From: Mucidula mucida
Taxonomy: Eukaryota > Basidiomycota > Agaricomycetes > Agaricales > Physalacriaceae
Direction of reading: 5' to 3'
Assembly (NCBI GenBank): GCA_015501055.1
Contig: JADNYV010000187.1
Coordinates: forward strand, 1 to 64,000
Length of the DNA stretch: 64,000 nucleotides
Below the pieces are notes generated by a model, which worked only from the letters and a program-made list of their open reading frames with translations, was not told the DNA's origin and did not search any database. Position 1 is the first letter of the stretch. Every line of letters begins with the position of its first letter. The position numbers were made by a program, and so were the translations under genes. Positions 11,842 to 22,389 of this stretch are shown one piece after another.

Positions 11842-12171
11842 GTGAAATACCAAAGGAATACACGCCAGCAAAGCAAAGACCACACCTACGCCCGCTTTTG
11901 GCGTGCTGCGTATGATTTCCTGAACGATCAGAATCCAAAGAAGAACATTTGGGATGGTTTGGAAGATGGTGAAGACGATTGGACCGATGCGGATGACGCA
12001 TTGCTATTGTCGAAGATGTTTAGCTCGCGGTCTATTCAAAGTAACCCGTTCGCACCTCGAAAATCTCCGGACTCATGTTGTTGTACAGGAAGGAGATATG
12101 GATCGTCAACAGGACAAGAGCCGCGGTCCACGCCGCGTCGCACGTACGACCTGTTTGGTTATACGCGCTAA
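11842..12171 (+). CDS. Family B protein, copy B2
   Basis: Hypothetical. An open frame of about 109 codons with no ATG at its head (the first shared residues L-H-I-R-D-N-L-K-P-H lie just upstream), so this is probably the last exon of a spliced gene. Conserved blocks are KQSKDH.Y.R..RAAYDFLN, NPKKNIWDG, EDDWTD..DALLLSK and a basic C terminus ending RRTYDLFGYTR. The acidic-aromatic DDWT(D/Q)E stretch loosely recalls the start of a Myb/SANT repeat, but it is too short to assign. The gene converges with C2, whose stop is 84 bp away. Confidence 0.45.
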   Translation: MKYQRNTRQQSKDHTYARFWRAAYDFLNDQNPKKNIWDGLEDGEDDWTDADDALLLSKMFSSRSIQSNPFAPRKSPDSCCCTGRRYGSSTGQEPRSTPRRTYDLFGYTR

Positions 12172-12255
12172 ACGAGAATCATGTTCGTGGTGGTCCGACT
12201 AGTGGAGGACGGGCGTTACCCAAAAAAGGTGCTTTGCTACGCAGAATCGAGTGAG

Positions 12256-12414
12256 CTATAGCGTGAAGCCATGCAGAAGCAGACGCACGATAAGCAAAGT
12301 AATGTTCCGGCTCTCGCTCAGCTTCTTCATTAACTGAGGAATGTATTGCGGATCCTGCAACGCGCGTTGAACATCGGTGTAGATGAAGAAGAAGAGTCGT
12401 TTGAAGAAGGCCAT
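12256..12414 (-). CDS. Family C micro-protein, copy C2 (52 aa)
   Basis: Small, Leu-rich, unrecognised. Three copies (12256-12414, 31762-31926, 41781-41945) keep the ATG, the stop region and the core VQRAL(Q)..QYIPQLM.KLSESRN. Length differences fall in multiples of three near residues 10-14 (FFFIYT, FFFLTIYP, FFLLTDYL), and most substitutions are conservative. That pattern is expected of coding sequence and is unlike the adjacent tail, where indels are random. No signal peptide; a hydrophobic LLIVRLLL end could be amphipathic. It may be a terminal exon of something larger. Confidence 0.45.
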   Translation of the reverse strand: MAFFKRLFFFIYTDVQRALQDPQYIPQLMKKLSESRNITLLIVRLLLHGFTL

Positions 12415-12419
12415 GGAAA

Positions 12420-13450
12420 GCGAGTGTTGTAGGAACACGACAGTTCAGTTCAGCCTTATGTACAGCGGAGGAACACTCATCGCTTATACGTGAATCGGAG
12501 AACAATGATAGGAACGACCCTTAAATAGATAATGAGATCTGAGAGGCGACGGATACTTGCGGGGGGGTGGGGGCGGGGGACCCTGAGAGGTGGTATATTT
12601 ATGGCGACTCGGAGTTGACAGTCTTTCGGGCTGTGATGAACAACCATCCCGCGAGCTCTGAGATGATGCTGCTCGGAACAGAAGGTGCGCGGTGCGCATT
12701 TGGTCACATTTAACCTAACATTGTTCATCGATAAAGGGCCGAAGGAAGACAGGATGTGAGACGTACCTCTGAAAGATTATACATGCGCCTTACGAGTCGT
12801 CTTTCCCAATCGTCAAACCGACGCGTCTTGAAGGCGATCCGCCAGCACTCGGCTTGTTCGCGTGGGCCGAGGAGGAGACCCTAAAAGGGATGGCACCTAC
12901 AGGCGCCTATAGTAACAAGGAGCATATCTGTTCCTGGGGGTAGGAGGAGGGCCATATTTGGTGTCATCGGATCTGAGATCTGACTTTTCAAGTGCGATTC
13001 AATGCTGAGTTCATCCGAGGGAAGGCTTGACCAAATTTGGGGCGCCTACCAGTACACGCGGTAAACTCGATGCACGGACTACGACGACGTTACGATGCTC
13101 TGTAAACACAAACAGAGTCTGAACTTCGATATACAGAACAGAGTTGGAGGAGATGAGTAGTTTGAAGAGCAACCGTTCCGCTAGAATTAAACGCGTCTCG
13201 GCCGACAAAGTGGTCCTTCGACCAGCGTTTTGTAGACTGGCGCAGCAATCATATCAAGCGCTTGAGTTTCGTGTGCCCATCGCCGCACCGTGCGCAAAAT
13301 AAGAGTCTCAATAAATTGCGTGGTGAAGGAAGAAGTCGATGATACGTAGGTTCTGTAGACAACGAGGCGGTTTCGACAATAGCGTATTTCTCTGAATGGC
13401 TTCCCAAAATCCGAAGCATGCTCTGCATCACTGTTATTTAGTTCTTTTCT
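12420..13450. repeat. Tail of module M, no gene seen
   Basis: About 1 kb shared with 31930-33100 and 41950-43070. It holds a variable poly-G tract (12559-12577; shorter at 32067 and 42090) and the conserved text ACAGAACAGAGTTGGAG. I see no frame kept in all three copies. Confidence 0.7.
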
Positions 13451-14740
13451 CCTATCGCTTCTTCCTCACATCCGCCCATCCCAACACGTACTTTCCGCTG
13501 GTAGTGAGTTCGCGTAACATCTGGCTTACTAGCCTAGTCGTAAGTGTTTGTCTTCTTCATGCAATGGGCCTAACACTTGGGCTTTTCTAGTCGTCTTTTG
13601 TGCTAGGCGAGTTCGGTAAGTCTCCTCCCGTTCTCAAAGACTCGACTAGCTTGCTGACTGGTTTCTTAGGCTGCGTCGTTGGTATGCTCTATGACTCCAT
13701 TGCGATACTCATTGTACTAACGGACCTTTCGAGTATTCGCCGTCTACGCTCTCTTCCATGGGCACACGTTCGAGGAGCTGGGCGAGCTCAAGGTCCGTAT
13801 ACCTCGTTTCCTTGTTCAATACGAAGTTCTACTAATCATGCGTATCAGGCGCTCTCCATTACCGTCAACGCCCTCGCGGCTTGTGGAGACATCACGATCA
13901 CAACGGCTCTCGTCTGCCTTCTAGCCCAATCAAGGCCGCGCTTTGCCAACTCCCGAAGGATGATCAAGATGCTGGTACGTCGGGACTGCCCATCCACCCA
14001 TCCGGTGTGGAGCCTGACCCGAGGACTTGCGCGCTAGATCATATACTCCATTAACACGGGCCTCATCACCACGCTCTGCGCCATCGCTTCATTGGTATCA
14101 GTACGTCGGTGTTCTCGCATTTCTTTCGTGCATGACACGTCTGCGCGTGTAGATCCTGGCCTGGGGACATACCTTTATCTACATCACATTCTTCTTCTGC
14201 ATTGGCCGACGTGTGTTATCTCTTTTCTCAGTCCATGTGTCTTGATTGATTGCTGAACAGTCTACTCAAACTCCCTGCTCGCCACCCTCAACGCTCGTAA
14301 ACGGATCCGCGCGAGCGGCGAAGGTGTCAACACAACTTCGGATAACCAAGGGATGGGCTTCTCCCTCAAGGATATTTCTTCGCAATCAAAACCCGGTACA
14401 CTTGGTACGAAGACCAGTGTTGGGCGCGTTGGGTTGGGTTCGGCGTTCTCCGCTGGAGGTCGTGTAAGTCCTGTCTTATTAAAAGTCACTTTCGATTCGT
14501 CGCTGATGCTCTGGACAAAGCACCCGACCAATATCTCTATCAAGATCGATACCACAAAGGAATTTGCTACGGATGATGGCGGGATGGCTAACAACGAGAA
14601 GGATAACGACGATGTATGTTCTTCACTCCTTCGAATGTATCTATCGCTGACCACGCGTATGATAGTCCGGCTCGAGCAAAGACAGTCTCACGTTCCGAGA
14701 AATGATTCACGAGACGACCGGCTCGAAGGAAGTCGTCTAG
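13430..14740 (+). CDS. DUF6534 membrane protein, 5' part missing or unresolved
   Basis: Multi-pass membrane protein of the DUF6534 family, abundant in Agaricomycetes and of unknown function. Recognisable exons are SSRNIWLTSLV (13510-13545), FAVYALFHGHTFEELGELK ending before 13792, ALSITVNALAACGD..LVCLLAQSR to 13974, IIYSINTGLITTLCAIASLVS (14038-14100), ILAWGHTFIYITFFF (14153-14210), LYSNSLLATLNAR from 14261, a linker exon with IKIDTTKEFATDD, and a last exon ending TTGSKEVV with TAG at 14738-14740. Introns are 50-63 nt with GTACGT/GTGTGT/GTATGT donors. The usual first transmembrane exons are not found: upstream of about 13445 lies the module M tail, so the gene appears to be cut at its 5' end. 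Several 5' splice sites are uncertain. Confidence 0.75.
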
Positions 14741-14779
14741 GCGAGTCGTCTTTGCAGTCATTCATCAGCATGGAGTAGG

Positions 14780-15139
14780 ATGATGATGGTGTAGATTGGA
14801 CGGATCAATGTCTTCTTGCGGAGAAGAAGCAGCACACAAAATACCTTTTTTCCCTATCTTGCGCATCTTGAGTTCTTGACATGTCGTTCGTTTTTCCAAT
14901 TGCTTTCGTTTCTGTACGCTTGTGGGTCTGGTGTATGTATCTCTTAGGTCTCAGAACAAAAAATGTACATTATTGCGTTACCCATACTCTTGTCAGCGCC
15001 TTGGGTCATCGGATCCAGTTCAATGTATAGCTTTGATTGACGGCATGCCGGGTGATTCAGTCTTGGGAGTTTTCGATGCAGTAGGGGACATCGACTGTAT
15101 TCAACTTCATACATGTTCCTTTGAATAGTGTAGAAAAAA
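14780..15139. other. Intergenic, no gene seen
   Basis: 3' flank of the DUF6534 gene up to the start of block T. I find no conserved frame, RNA gene or repeat here. Confidence 0.5.
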
Positions 15140-15391
15140 GGACGCCGTGCATGCCTACACGCGCCGTCGAGACCATACAACAATGCAGTGAAAGGTGTCC
15201 ACATTGCTAAGCCGATAACACTACCTCCCTGTTCGGATATCACACATGAATGAAGAACAGAAAGCTTGATAATATTGCTTGAACAGGGTATATGAGAATA
15301 TCAGGAACATACGGCAGTCATAAAAGTGCTTGTACACACGCCCGAGAAATGATTCTGCCTATATTCGCCGGTCTAAAGACCTTCCTCTGCT

Positions 15392-16009
15392 TCAACGGCG
15401 ACTCCTCAACAAACTGCACAAAGATTTGCTCCTCCAATGAACCGCAAGCGAGCGCGTTTTCATAACAAGGGAAGGCTCAATGACATCCTCCCCTAAGCAG
15501 TCCGCAATGAAGGGCGCAGCTGTCTTGCGACCGAATATCACCATATCCGCCGAATTGCGCCTGGCTTTCTTCACGGCCGCTTCCACTTGCCTGGAAGTAG
15601 CGCGGGGCAAGTACGAATGCGATGCAGGTGTGAAGAGATGTGGTCGATGTGGTGAAGGGCGCCGAGACGGCAATGAAGCTATCCGACATTCTGCGCGCCA
15701 TGGGACGTATCTCCTTCTTCGTCGTCTTCGCGAATTTCATCAATGGCTTGCCGATAGACGCTGGAAATGAAGAATCAGGTCTGCCTCATAGATAATAGGA
15801 GTAGACGTACCAGCAGAGAGTCGGCGTTTGCGCTTGATGTCGGGTCCAACCAATGTTGAGACCGAGTCGATTGTGATGTCCGACGCATCCGTGGCCATGC
15901 TGTCTACAGACGAGCGCCGTGAACGACGTTGACTGCAGATGAGCATTGGTATACGATGGAGTGCAGGAGCACGAGGCGACAGGGATGGGCATAGCTTGAA
16001 TGTAAGCAT
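15392..16009 (-). pseudogene. Gene D, copy D1 (frameshifted)
   Basis: Counterpart of D2 (22638-23325). The frame starts MLTFKLCPSLSPRAP and has the same QRRSRRS, DSVSTLV and KRKRRLSA blocks. An intron with a GTACGT donor lies at the same site (about 15774-15822). Exon 2 runs to TTSTTS. A frameshift there moves the conserved YLPRATSRQVEAAVKKARRN text into another frame, whereas D2 is continuous. Probably inactive. Confidence 0.5.
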
Positions 16010-16884
16010 AGCGGCGAGGCTCTAGAAACCGATTAGATGCCTGCAGAAAAGTATCTGGAGAACAACGTACAATTATAACGCCCGTAGTGCTTTGCAGAAC
16101 GCCAAGCGTAAGCGAGGCGTATGAGGCGGGGTAGAAAAGCAGTAAACTTTGGAAGTAGACATTGTGGTTTTGGTTTAACCACTGCTGGGGGAAGAACTTC
16201 ATACAGAAAGAGTCAGTGAGACTGTATCTCTTTGATTAACCGGGACAGCAATGCAAGCGAAGAGGAGCTACAAGCAATCGGTGCGCCACATTTCGTCCTG
16301 TAGTATAATTGCATACATGCCACGGTGCCACCATGAGCGACGAGATATACATTTGCTGAGCCAGCGTTCTATAGGTTGTACTTAGCGCAGAGCACTTGAG
16401 GATAGACAAAGATGGACCCACCAACATCGATCACCGTCGATCGCAGCTCCGTGGGTGCTTTCAGCGTAATCTCCGGTGCAGTGCAGCTTAGACACCGGGG
16501 AGAAATACGAGTCTAAACTCAACGTCAACATATGGAATCAACAACAGAGATTGAGCTTACTAGGGTATGTGTCTGGAGAAAAGACGTCTCCTCATATAGT
16601 GCAAAGCGGTGCAGCCAACCGATAAATCGGGTTCGAGGGAGCGATATGTCTCTACTTCTGGAGGCCATCAGCTACGTTTGTTGAAGTAGCCACTGACATG
16701 CGTACCTTGTTGTCGTGATGTATGGGCAGAGTTGTGATGTATTCAAGAGCCTGGATGGAGTTCGAGACGTAGGGAGAGGGAGAGGGCATCTTCATGACGA
16801 GGGGGCGGTCATGGAGAGGCAGAGACGGCGTCACACACATAAGCGCACGCGCGCTAGGAGCATCCTGAGTCTCTGCACCTGTTG

Positions 16885-16976
16885 CGCCTTCAATCAACTG
16901 CGCCTCCAATCAATCAACTGCGCCTCCAATCAACCAACTGCACCTCCAATCAACCAACTGCACCTCCAATCAACGA
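16885..16976 (+). repeat. 20-bp minisatellite
   Basis: Four to five head-to-tail units of CAATCAACCAACTGCACCTC with small variants (16-20 bp). It is absent from block T copy 2, so it arose after the duplication. There are no spacers, so it is not a CRISPR-like array. Confidence 0.8.
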
Positions 16977-17319
16977 CACTTCCACCATAATCAAAGCACG
17001 CCAGATTCCAATCTGGAGTCACAGAACGAATTGACTGGAGGGATATCCCGGGATATACCAGGTGCTTGGTAAGGGAGAACGACGGCAGAGCGGTATGTGA
17101 ATTGGTGGAAGGAAGAAGGAGTGTCGGATACTCGGGCCGGACAGGCGCTTTCTCGACTGCACCATCATGTTAACTTTACTGTCCACATCATCCAGAGCAG
17201 CAAGCCACCCTCAGTCACGCTAGAGATAGAGAGATATACGCTGTATTAATTTCATTGCGCCACCCCCAACGTGTTGACACGCCCGCTATCTTCTCTTCAA
17301 AAGCACGCCTGCAATACCA

Positions 17320-19390
17320 GGCGACTATGAATTACCTCCAGAAACTGATGAACGAACTATACGCGTCCTCTGAGTCGTTCACGCTCGATCTTATGTCCAG
17401 AATGGCGCCCTAGCTATAGATTTTACGGTACGGAAAATGTTTGTGGCATACACCCTGCTGCTTTCGATTCTACGTATTTTCGAGTCTTTCAATGCTCATG
17501 TCGTTCCCTGTCCAGTTAATAGGTGAATAGTCGAGCACAGAGTATAGCATAATATCAAGAACATTTCAACATTCGGCGCATTGGTGGCGGCTGGGTCATT
17601 GGATTTATGACAAAACATGCCTGTAAATTGTGATTTCTAAAACTTCGCATTATAATTGCCGTCATATTCGCGTTAAAGTGATATACAAATGTCCATGGGT
17701 ATCAACATAACGTTCCAGAGAAGCAGACTACTTGAACAGTCGACATTATTCAATACTGCGAAAACGAAAGACGCTCTGAAGGATATTTCCCGGTGGCAAA
17801 GCCTTTCAGTCTTCGAAGTGTATTAGTAAATCTGAAGTGCACGGTGAGAAACACGGAATAGCGATAGTGAAATTGAACACATACGTGCCACGAGCAGTTC
17901 GCTTGGATCGTATCGGCCCACTGATGCTACCCAAAAGCCGAGGTGATTGCGTCGCCTTCACTGAGGACTGACATACAGCGCGCACTTAAACGACGCTCAA
18001 ACGCCCCCTAGATGCCGGCGCCATCGGGATAGCGGAGAAAGAAAGCTCATCCACTGACGAAGGTGGCACATCAACGACGACAGACTCTTCAACCGTAGAT
18101 TGAGACTTTGGATGTACAGTCTCCACAGAGTTTCTCGACGACAAGAGGTGAGAATAGTCAGATTCATCAGACCGCGGTGGGTAATCAGGAGGAAAATCAC
18201 TGATGTGGTAGGGGCGCGCGCCCAAATCTTTGGTTGTCGCAAGCGCAAGGCGGTAGAGGAAGTGGTCCCAAGGTTCGGCGGCAGGTTGCGATGAAGGTTT
18301 AGCGGCCGGTCGACCGGTAGCAGTGGGTGCCAGTACTCCTGGGGCGGTTTCTAGAGGCCCAATTGGCTGCGCCACGGTGGAGGGATCAACCACCCGGAAT
18401 TCGAAGGGGTCATCCCCGAAGACGGAGCGCTGCATGCATGAGTGAGGTGCGCGTGGTGTGGTGATGGTATTGACGCGAATTGAGGAGACGTTGATGGCGG
18501 TGGTGGGGCCAGGAGGAGGGGAGACGTCTTCAACATTGACACCTTTTCTGGTGAGGACCATGATGGCAAATAGGAGTTGAGCAGTTAAACTTGTAAAGTT
18601 GTGAGAGTTGGGGGAGTTTAGGCATACCTGAGTGTCGCGACCAGGTTTATATAGCAATCCTAGTGTCTAATATCGTCATAGGAGGAGATGTGTTCGAGTT
18701 CGATCGTTGAGAGGTGATAGACCAGACATCAATCCTGTGCGTCTCAATTTGTAAACCGGTGAGACGGTGCCGCCGGTAAGACTCAGAACTTGATTCTCGG
18801 CGGTCGAGGACGACTGGAGAAAGAAGATATCTCCGGGTGGCTGTGAAGACGAGTGGCGACAATTCGTTTTAAAAGTTCGTTATGATTAGGGGCAGGACCG
18901 TGAAGCGACGTCTCGTTATATATCTGTTGGCACTTTCCCCGTAGCTCGCTACCGTCTTGAGTGCAATCAGGTATGCCTTGGTGAAGTAACAACTAACGGG
19001 CTGAAATAAGACTCAGCATAGTCGAAGGTGACTACATACCAGAACAAACCAGGCAGAGCAAGTCGATACCAATAAGCGATGAGCTGGCGGTTTCTGGTCA
19101 GCATTAGCGTATCTTCACGACAGACTGGGGCGCCAAACGCATCGTAGGACTTTCCCCAACTGTAAGTGGAGGTGGCGAGGGGAGATCAATGACGTTCTTT
19201 ACGCTGTGCGGACACTGATCCTTGCAGGAAATCAGGGCATTTGTTGTGCGCACCTTTAGCTCTCACACTGCTCCCACCACTATCAATACTCCGCAGAACG
19301 ATTTGATTGGAAGGGGTCTGTGACGGACTTGGTGATGGTGCTTGGTGGGGCAAAATGTCGAACAGCGCAGAGTTGAGGCTAAACGGACGC
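17320..19390. repeat. Module M copy 3 (partial)
   Basis: Starts inside S2 (ATGAATTACCTCCAG), continues through gene A3 and a diverged P segment with the CCACCGGTTT/CCGGTAAG text, and stops at about 19390. B, C and tail are absent. It is followed by an inverted fragment of block T. Confidence 0.75.
17750..18561 (-). pseudogene. Family A gene, copy A3, with nonsense codon
   Basis: Start ATG at 18561, TATA box at 18647-18653. Exon 1 is open to the SVVEV segment, where GAA is replaced by TAA (minus strand, 17988-17986). The basic GPIRSRR segment downstream is also altered. The 53-nt intron slot (17832-17884) and the exon 2 text RRLKGFA..ISQY with TGA (17750-17752) are still visible. Relative to A2 this copy has lost about 15 codons in the Ser-rich region. 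The product would lack the basic C terminus. Confidence 0.65.
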
Positions 19391-19429
19391 AGTGGACTAG
19401 CGGATTGAAATGTTCAAAACATACGCGCG

Positions 19430-19975
19430 TTCTGCCTCCAGGCTGGAGGACAACCTAGCAGCGCCATCGATGCCCTTAGAGCTTTCGCTATAGCGAACGC
19501 GTCTGATGCCTGCTCTGCCTCTCCACGGTTCCCCCAGGAGCGAGATCATCTCCAATCAGCCGTAAGGACTGGGAAAGTCCTAGTTGAACACCCCTCACGG
19601 TCCCAATAGCCGCTAGTCCGTTTGTCCAGTGGGTTAGTGAGCGCCTGCAAGTTGTATCGTTTTCGCTTACAGATTTATACAGGTGTCGGTCCTCTTTGCC
19701 CTTGCGTCCACCACACTTTTATCAAGGTCGCGAATCCCAGATCATTGTGAAAGAGCAAGGTTCATCTCTTCCGGCACGAGAGTCATGAACACAGGCTGTA
19801 TCGCGTTGAAGAAGCCCCCTGCCAGTCTGTCCAGATATCGTCACAACAGTAAGGTATGTATTTTAGTGGTTACTCCAACAAGCGTAGCTGACGGGCTCCA
19901 GAAGTAGAGACGTATCGTTTCCTCGAATGGATTTATCGGCTGGCTGCACCGCTTTGCACTATATGAGGAGATGTC
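19430..19975 (-). repeat. Inverted fragment of block T
   Basis: Reverse complement of about 23870-24390: shared landmarks are TCCGTTTGTCC-(A/G)-TGGGTTAGT (19618), GGTCGCGAATCCCAG (19726) and GCACCGCTTTGCACT (19947). It joins module M copy 3 at its left and copy 4 at its right, so it marks a rearrangement junction. Confidence 0.75.
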
Positions 19976-22200
19976 CCTTACCCTGCTGCTTTCGATTCTA
20001 CGTATTTTCGAATCTTTCAATGCTCATGTCGTTCCCTGTCCACTTAATAGGTGAATAGTCGAGCACAGAGTATAGCATAATATCAAGAACGTTCCAACAT
20101 TCGGCGCATTAGTGGCGGCTGGGTCATTGGATTTATGCCAAAACATGCTTGTAATCTGTTCCTGATTCTGTCGCTGCACTGGCCAATTGTGATTTCTAAA
20201 ACTTGGCATTATCATTGCCGTCATATCCGCGTTAAAGTGGTATACAAATGTCCATAGGTATTACAGAATGTCCCAGAGAAGCAGACTATTTAAATAGTCG
20301 ACATAATCAATACTGCGAAATCGAAAGACGCTCTGAAGGATATTTCCCGGTAGCAAAGCCTTTCAGTCTTCGAATCGTATTGGTGAATCTGAAGTGTACG
20401 GTGAGTAACACGACGGAACAACAGTGAAATTGAACACATACCTGCCACGGACATTTCGCTTGGATCGTATCGGCCCACTGATGCTACCCAAAAGCCGATC
20501 CGATTTCGGCGCTTGTGCAATGCTCGCTGAGGAATGAGATGCAGCACGCACTTCGACGACGCTACATGCCGGTGCCATCGGGATAGCGGAGAAAGATAGC
20601 TCCTCTCCTGTCGAAGGTGGCGCATCACTAGCGGCAGGCTCTTCAGCCGTAGATTGTGACTGCGGGTGTACAGTCTCCACTGAATTTCTCGACGACAAGA
20701 GGTGGGAATAATCAGGTTCTACAGACCGCGGTGGGCAATCAGGAGGAAAATCACTGATTTGGTAGGGGCGCGCGGCCAAATCCTTGGTTGTTGCAAGCGC
20801 AAGGCGGTGGAGGAAGTGGTCCCAGGATTCGGCGGCAGGTTGCGGTGAAGGTTTAGCGGCCGGTCGGCCGGTAACTGTGGGCGCCAGTACTCCTGGGGCG
20901 GTCTCTAGAGGCCCAATGGGCTGCTCCACGGTGGAGGGATCAACCGCCCGGAATTCGAAGGGGTCATCCCCGAAGACGGAGCGCTGCATGTATGAGTGGG
21001 GTGCGCGCGGTTCGGTGTTGGGGATGCCGCGGAGTAGGGGGCCGTAGTGGGCGGGGATGGGGCCGATGGCAGGTGGGGAGAAGTCTTCCACATTGACACT
21101 TTTGCTGATGGGGACCATGATTGCAAGTAGGATTGGAGCGCTTGAACTTATAAAGTTGTGAAAACGGGTGGGTTTGGGCATAACTGAGTGTCGCGACCAG
21201 GTTTATATAGCTGTCCTAGTGTCTAGGTTTGAGTTCGATCGTTGAGAGGTGGTAGACAAGACATCGATCCTGTGCGTCTCAGTTATAAACCGGTGAGACG
21301 ATACCGCCGGTAAGACTCAGAACTTGGTCCACAGTGAATATCGGCGGTCGAGGACCAGTGCAGAAAGAAGATATCTCCGGTGGACTTCGAAAACGAGTGC
21401 CGACATTTGGTTTCAGAAATGTTCGTCATAGCGCAGAAGTCGGTGGATATCCGAATGGAAGCACCCACTCCAATTGTCGACGTATATGCAGACATGAATT
21501 CCTAGATCCACTACCAGCCCATGCTGCAGTACGCCACACGAGCGGCTTCCTCCTTGGCAATCTGCTCATTGGCGCTCGAGCCAGTACCCTTTTTGATTCC
21601 TGCCTTAATATCCATCTCCATCCTGCTAATCAGCCTGATTTGATCAGTCGCAGGCGAGAAACACGAGAGCACGGCGACGATGGTTAACGCCTGATTGAAC
21701 GGGACACATTTTGGAATGGTTGTCGACAAATGAAAGGAGAGTCGGGAGGGCGGCCCGATGCCGAAGGCATGTTTGGTGCTATCACTTGGCTCAAGTCAAC
21801 ACTGTTCCTTGTTATCATGCATCCGCTTTCTTCTGCGTCCTTCCACAAGTCATCATCTTTAACGCACACGAATTCTCCGCCAAGTTTGCCTTTTAAAATC
21901 TCCTAATTTGCTCACCTCGATCCGGCTGAACAGTACCAGGACTTTGTTTGAACCGCCGAGCATATAAGCTTACAACTTGCAGGTCTTCCTTCTCTTCTGA
22001 CTTACCTGAACGCTATAGCGAGAATCATCGTCCTGAAAGCCCCGTCAGGACTAACAAACTTGTGTGGCGCAGAATTTACGCGTCTGATTGCCTTCTGACG
22101 AAGATCCTCGTGGCGACTTCCGACGTGTCGCGCAGTCTATTGCGACACGCATTAACACTAAACGCTGTGCAATATATCTATTACTGAACGTATTCTAGTC
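19976..22200. repeat. Module M copy 4 (diverged)
   Basis: End of S2, gene A4, an S0-like stretch (about 21280-21500), then S1-like (21540-21880) and S2-like (21950-22190) sequence, clearly older than copies 1, 2 and 6. Its order repeats the A / S0 / S1 / S2 order seen at 24.8-28.9 kb. Confidence 0.7.
20307..21118 (-). CDS. Family A protein, copy A4
   Basis: Open frame from ATG at 21118 (MVPISKSVNVEDFSPP), with a 53-nt intron at 20389-20441 (GTATGT donor, CTTCAG acceptor, a CTCAC-type branch site) and exon 2 ending RLSISQY and TGA at 20307-20309. It keeps the QRSVFGDDPFEF, WDHFLHRLALATTK and RPYQISDFPPD cores. The Ser-rich region is shortened (SATR missing before SVVEV) and the basic segment reads GPIRSKR. 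TATA box at 21203-21209. No stop or frameshift seen, so possibly functional. Function unknown. Confidence 0.6.
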
Positions 22201-22389
22201 CGCAATGGCGCCGGCTGATGGACATCCACACAAACAAGTCGCGAGCCCACAGGCCGTACGAGCTCAATATTGCGGCCAAGGTACGCACAAGGGGCACTTC
22301 TACGCTCGGATGCCGTGCAAACGCGCTGGCAGGGATTCAACGCTTTGATGGTCTCGAAATGCGGGTCAGTAGCTTACATTTCACTATGT

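Larger units (their letters stand above)
3062..13450. repeat. Module M copy 2 (holds the Copia element)
   Basis: After a short S0 remnant (3062-3167), the module continues beyond the Copia insertion as S1 (8002-8819), S2 (8820-9520), gene A2, P (10620-11220), Q (11229-11700), gene B2, gene C2 and tail. S1-S2 match 26461-28960 almost identically. The tail ends at about 13445 in ATTTAGTTCTTTTCT, the same point at which copies 6 (33095) and 7 (43070) end. Confidence 0.85.
15140..17320. repeat. Block T, copy 1
   Basis: Matches 22390-24600 over its whole length at moderate divergence, sharing gene D and the run GTGTCGGATACTCGGGCC (17120; 24547). The end of T joins S2-type module M sequence at about 17320. 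Copies of parts of T also lie inverted at 19430-19975 and at 33400-33760. Confidence 0.8.

Noticed and set aside
11842..12171. Myb/SANT domain in family B (DDWTDEDDALLL)
   Set aside because: Only the first helix-like words fit; the second and third Trp or aromatic positions are absent.
16885..16976. CRISPR-like array
   Set aside because: Units are head to tail with no unique spacers in a eukaryotic sequence; it is a minisatellite.
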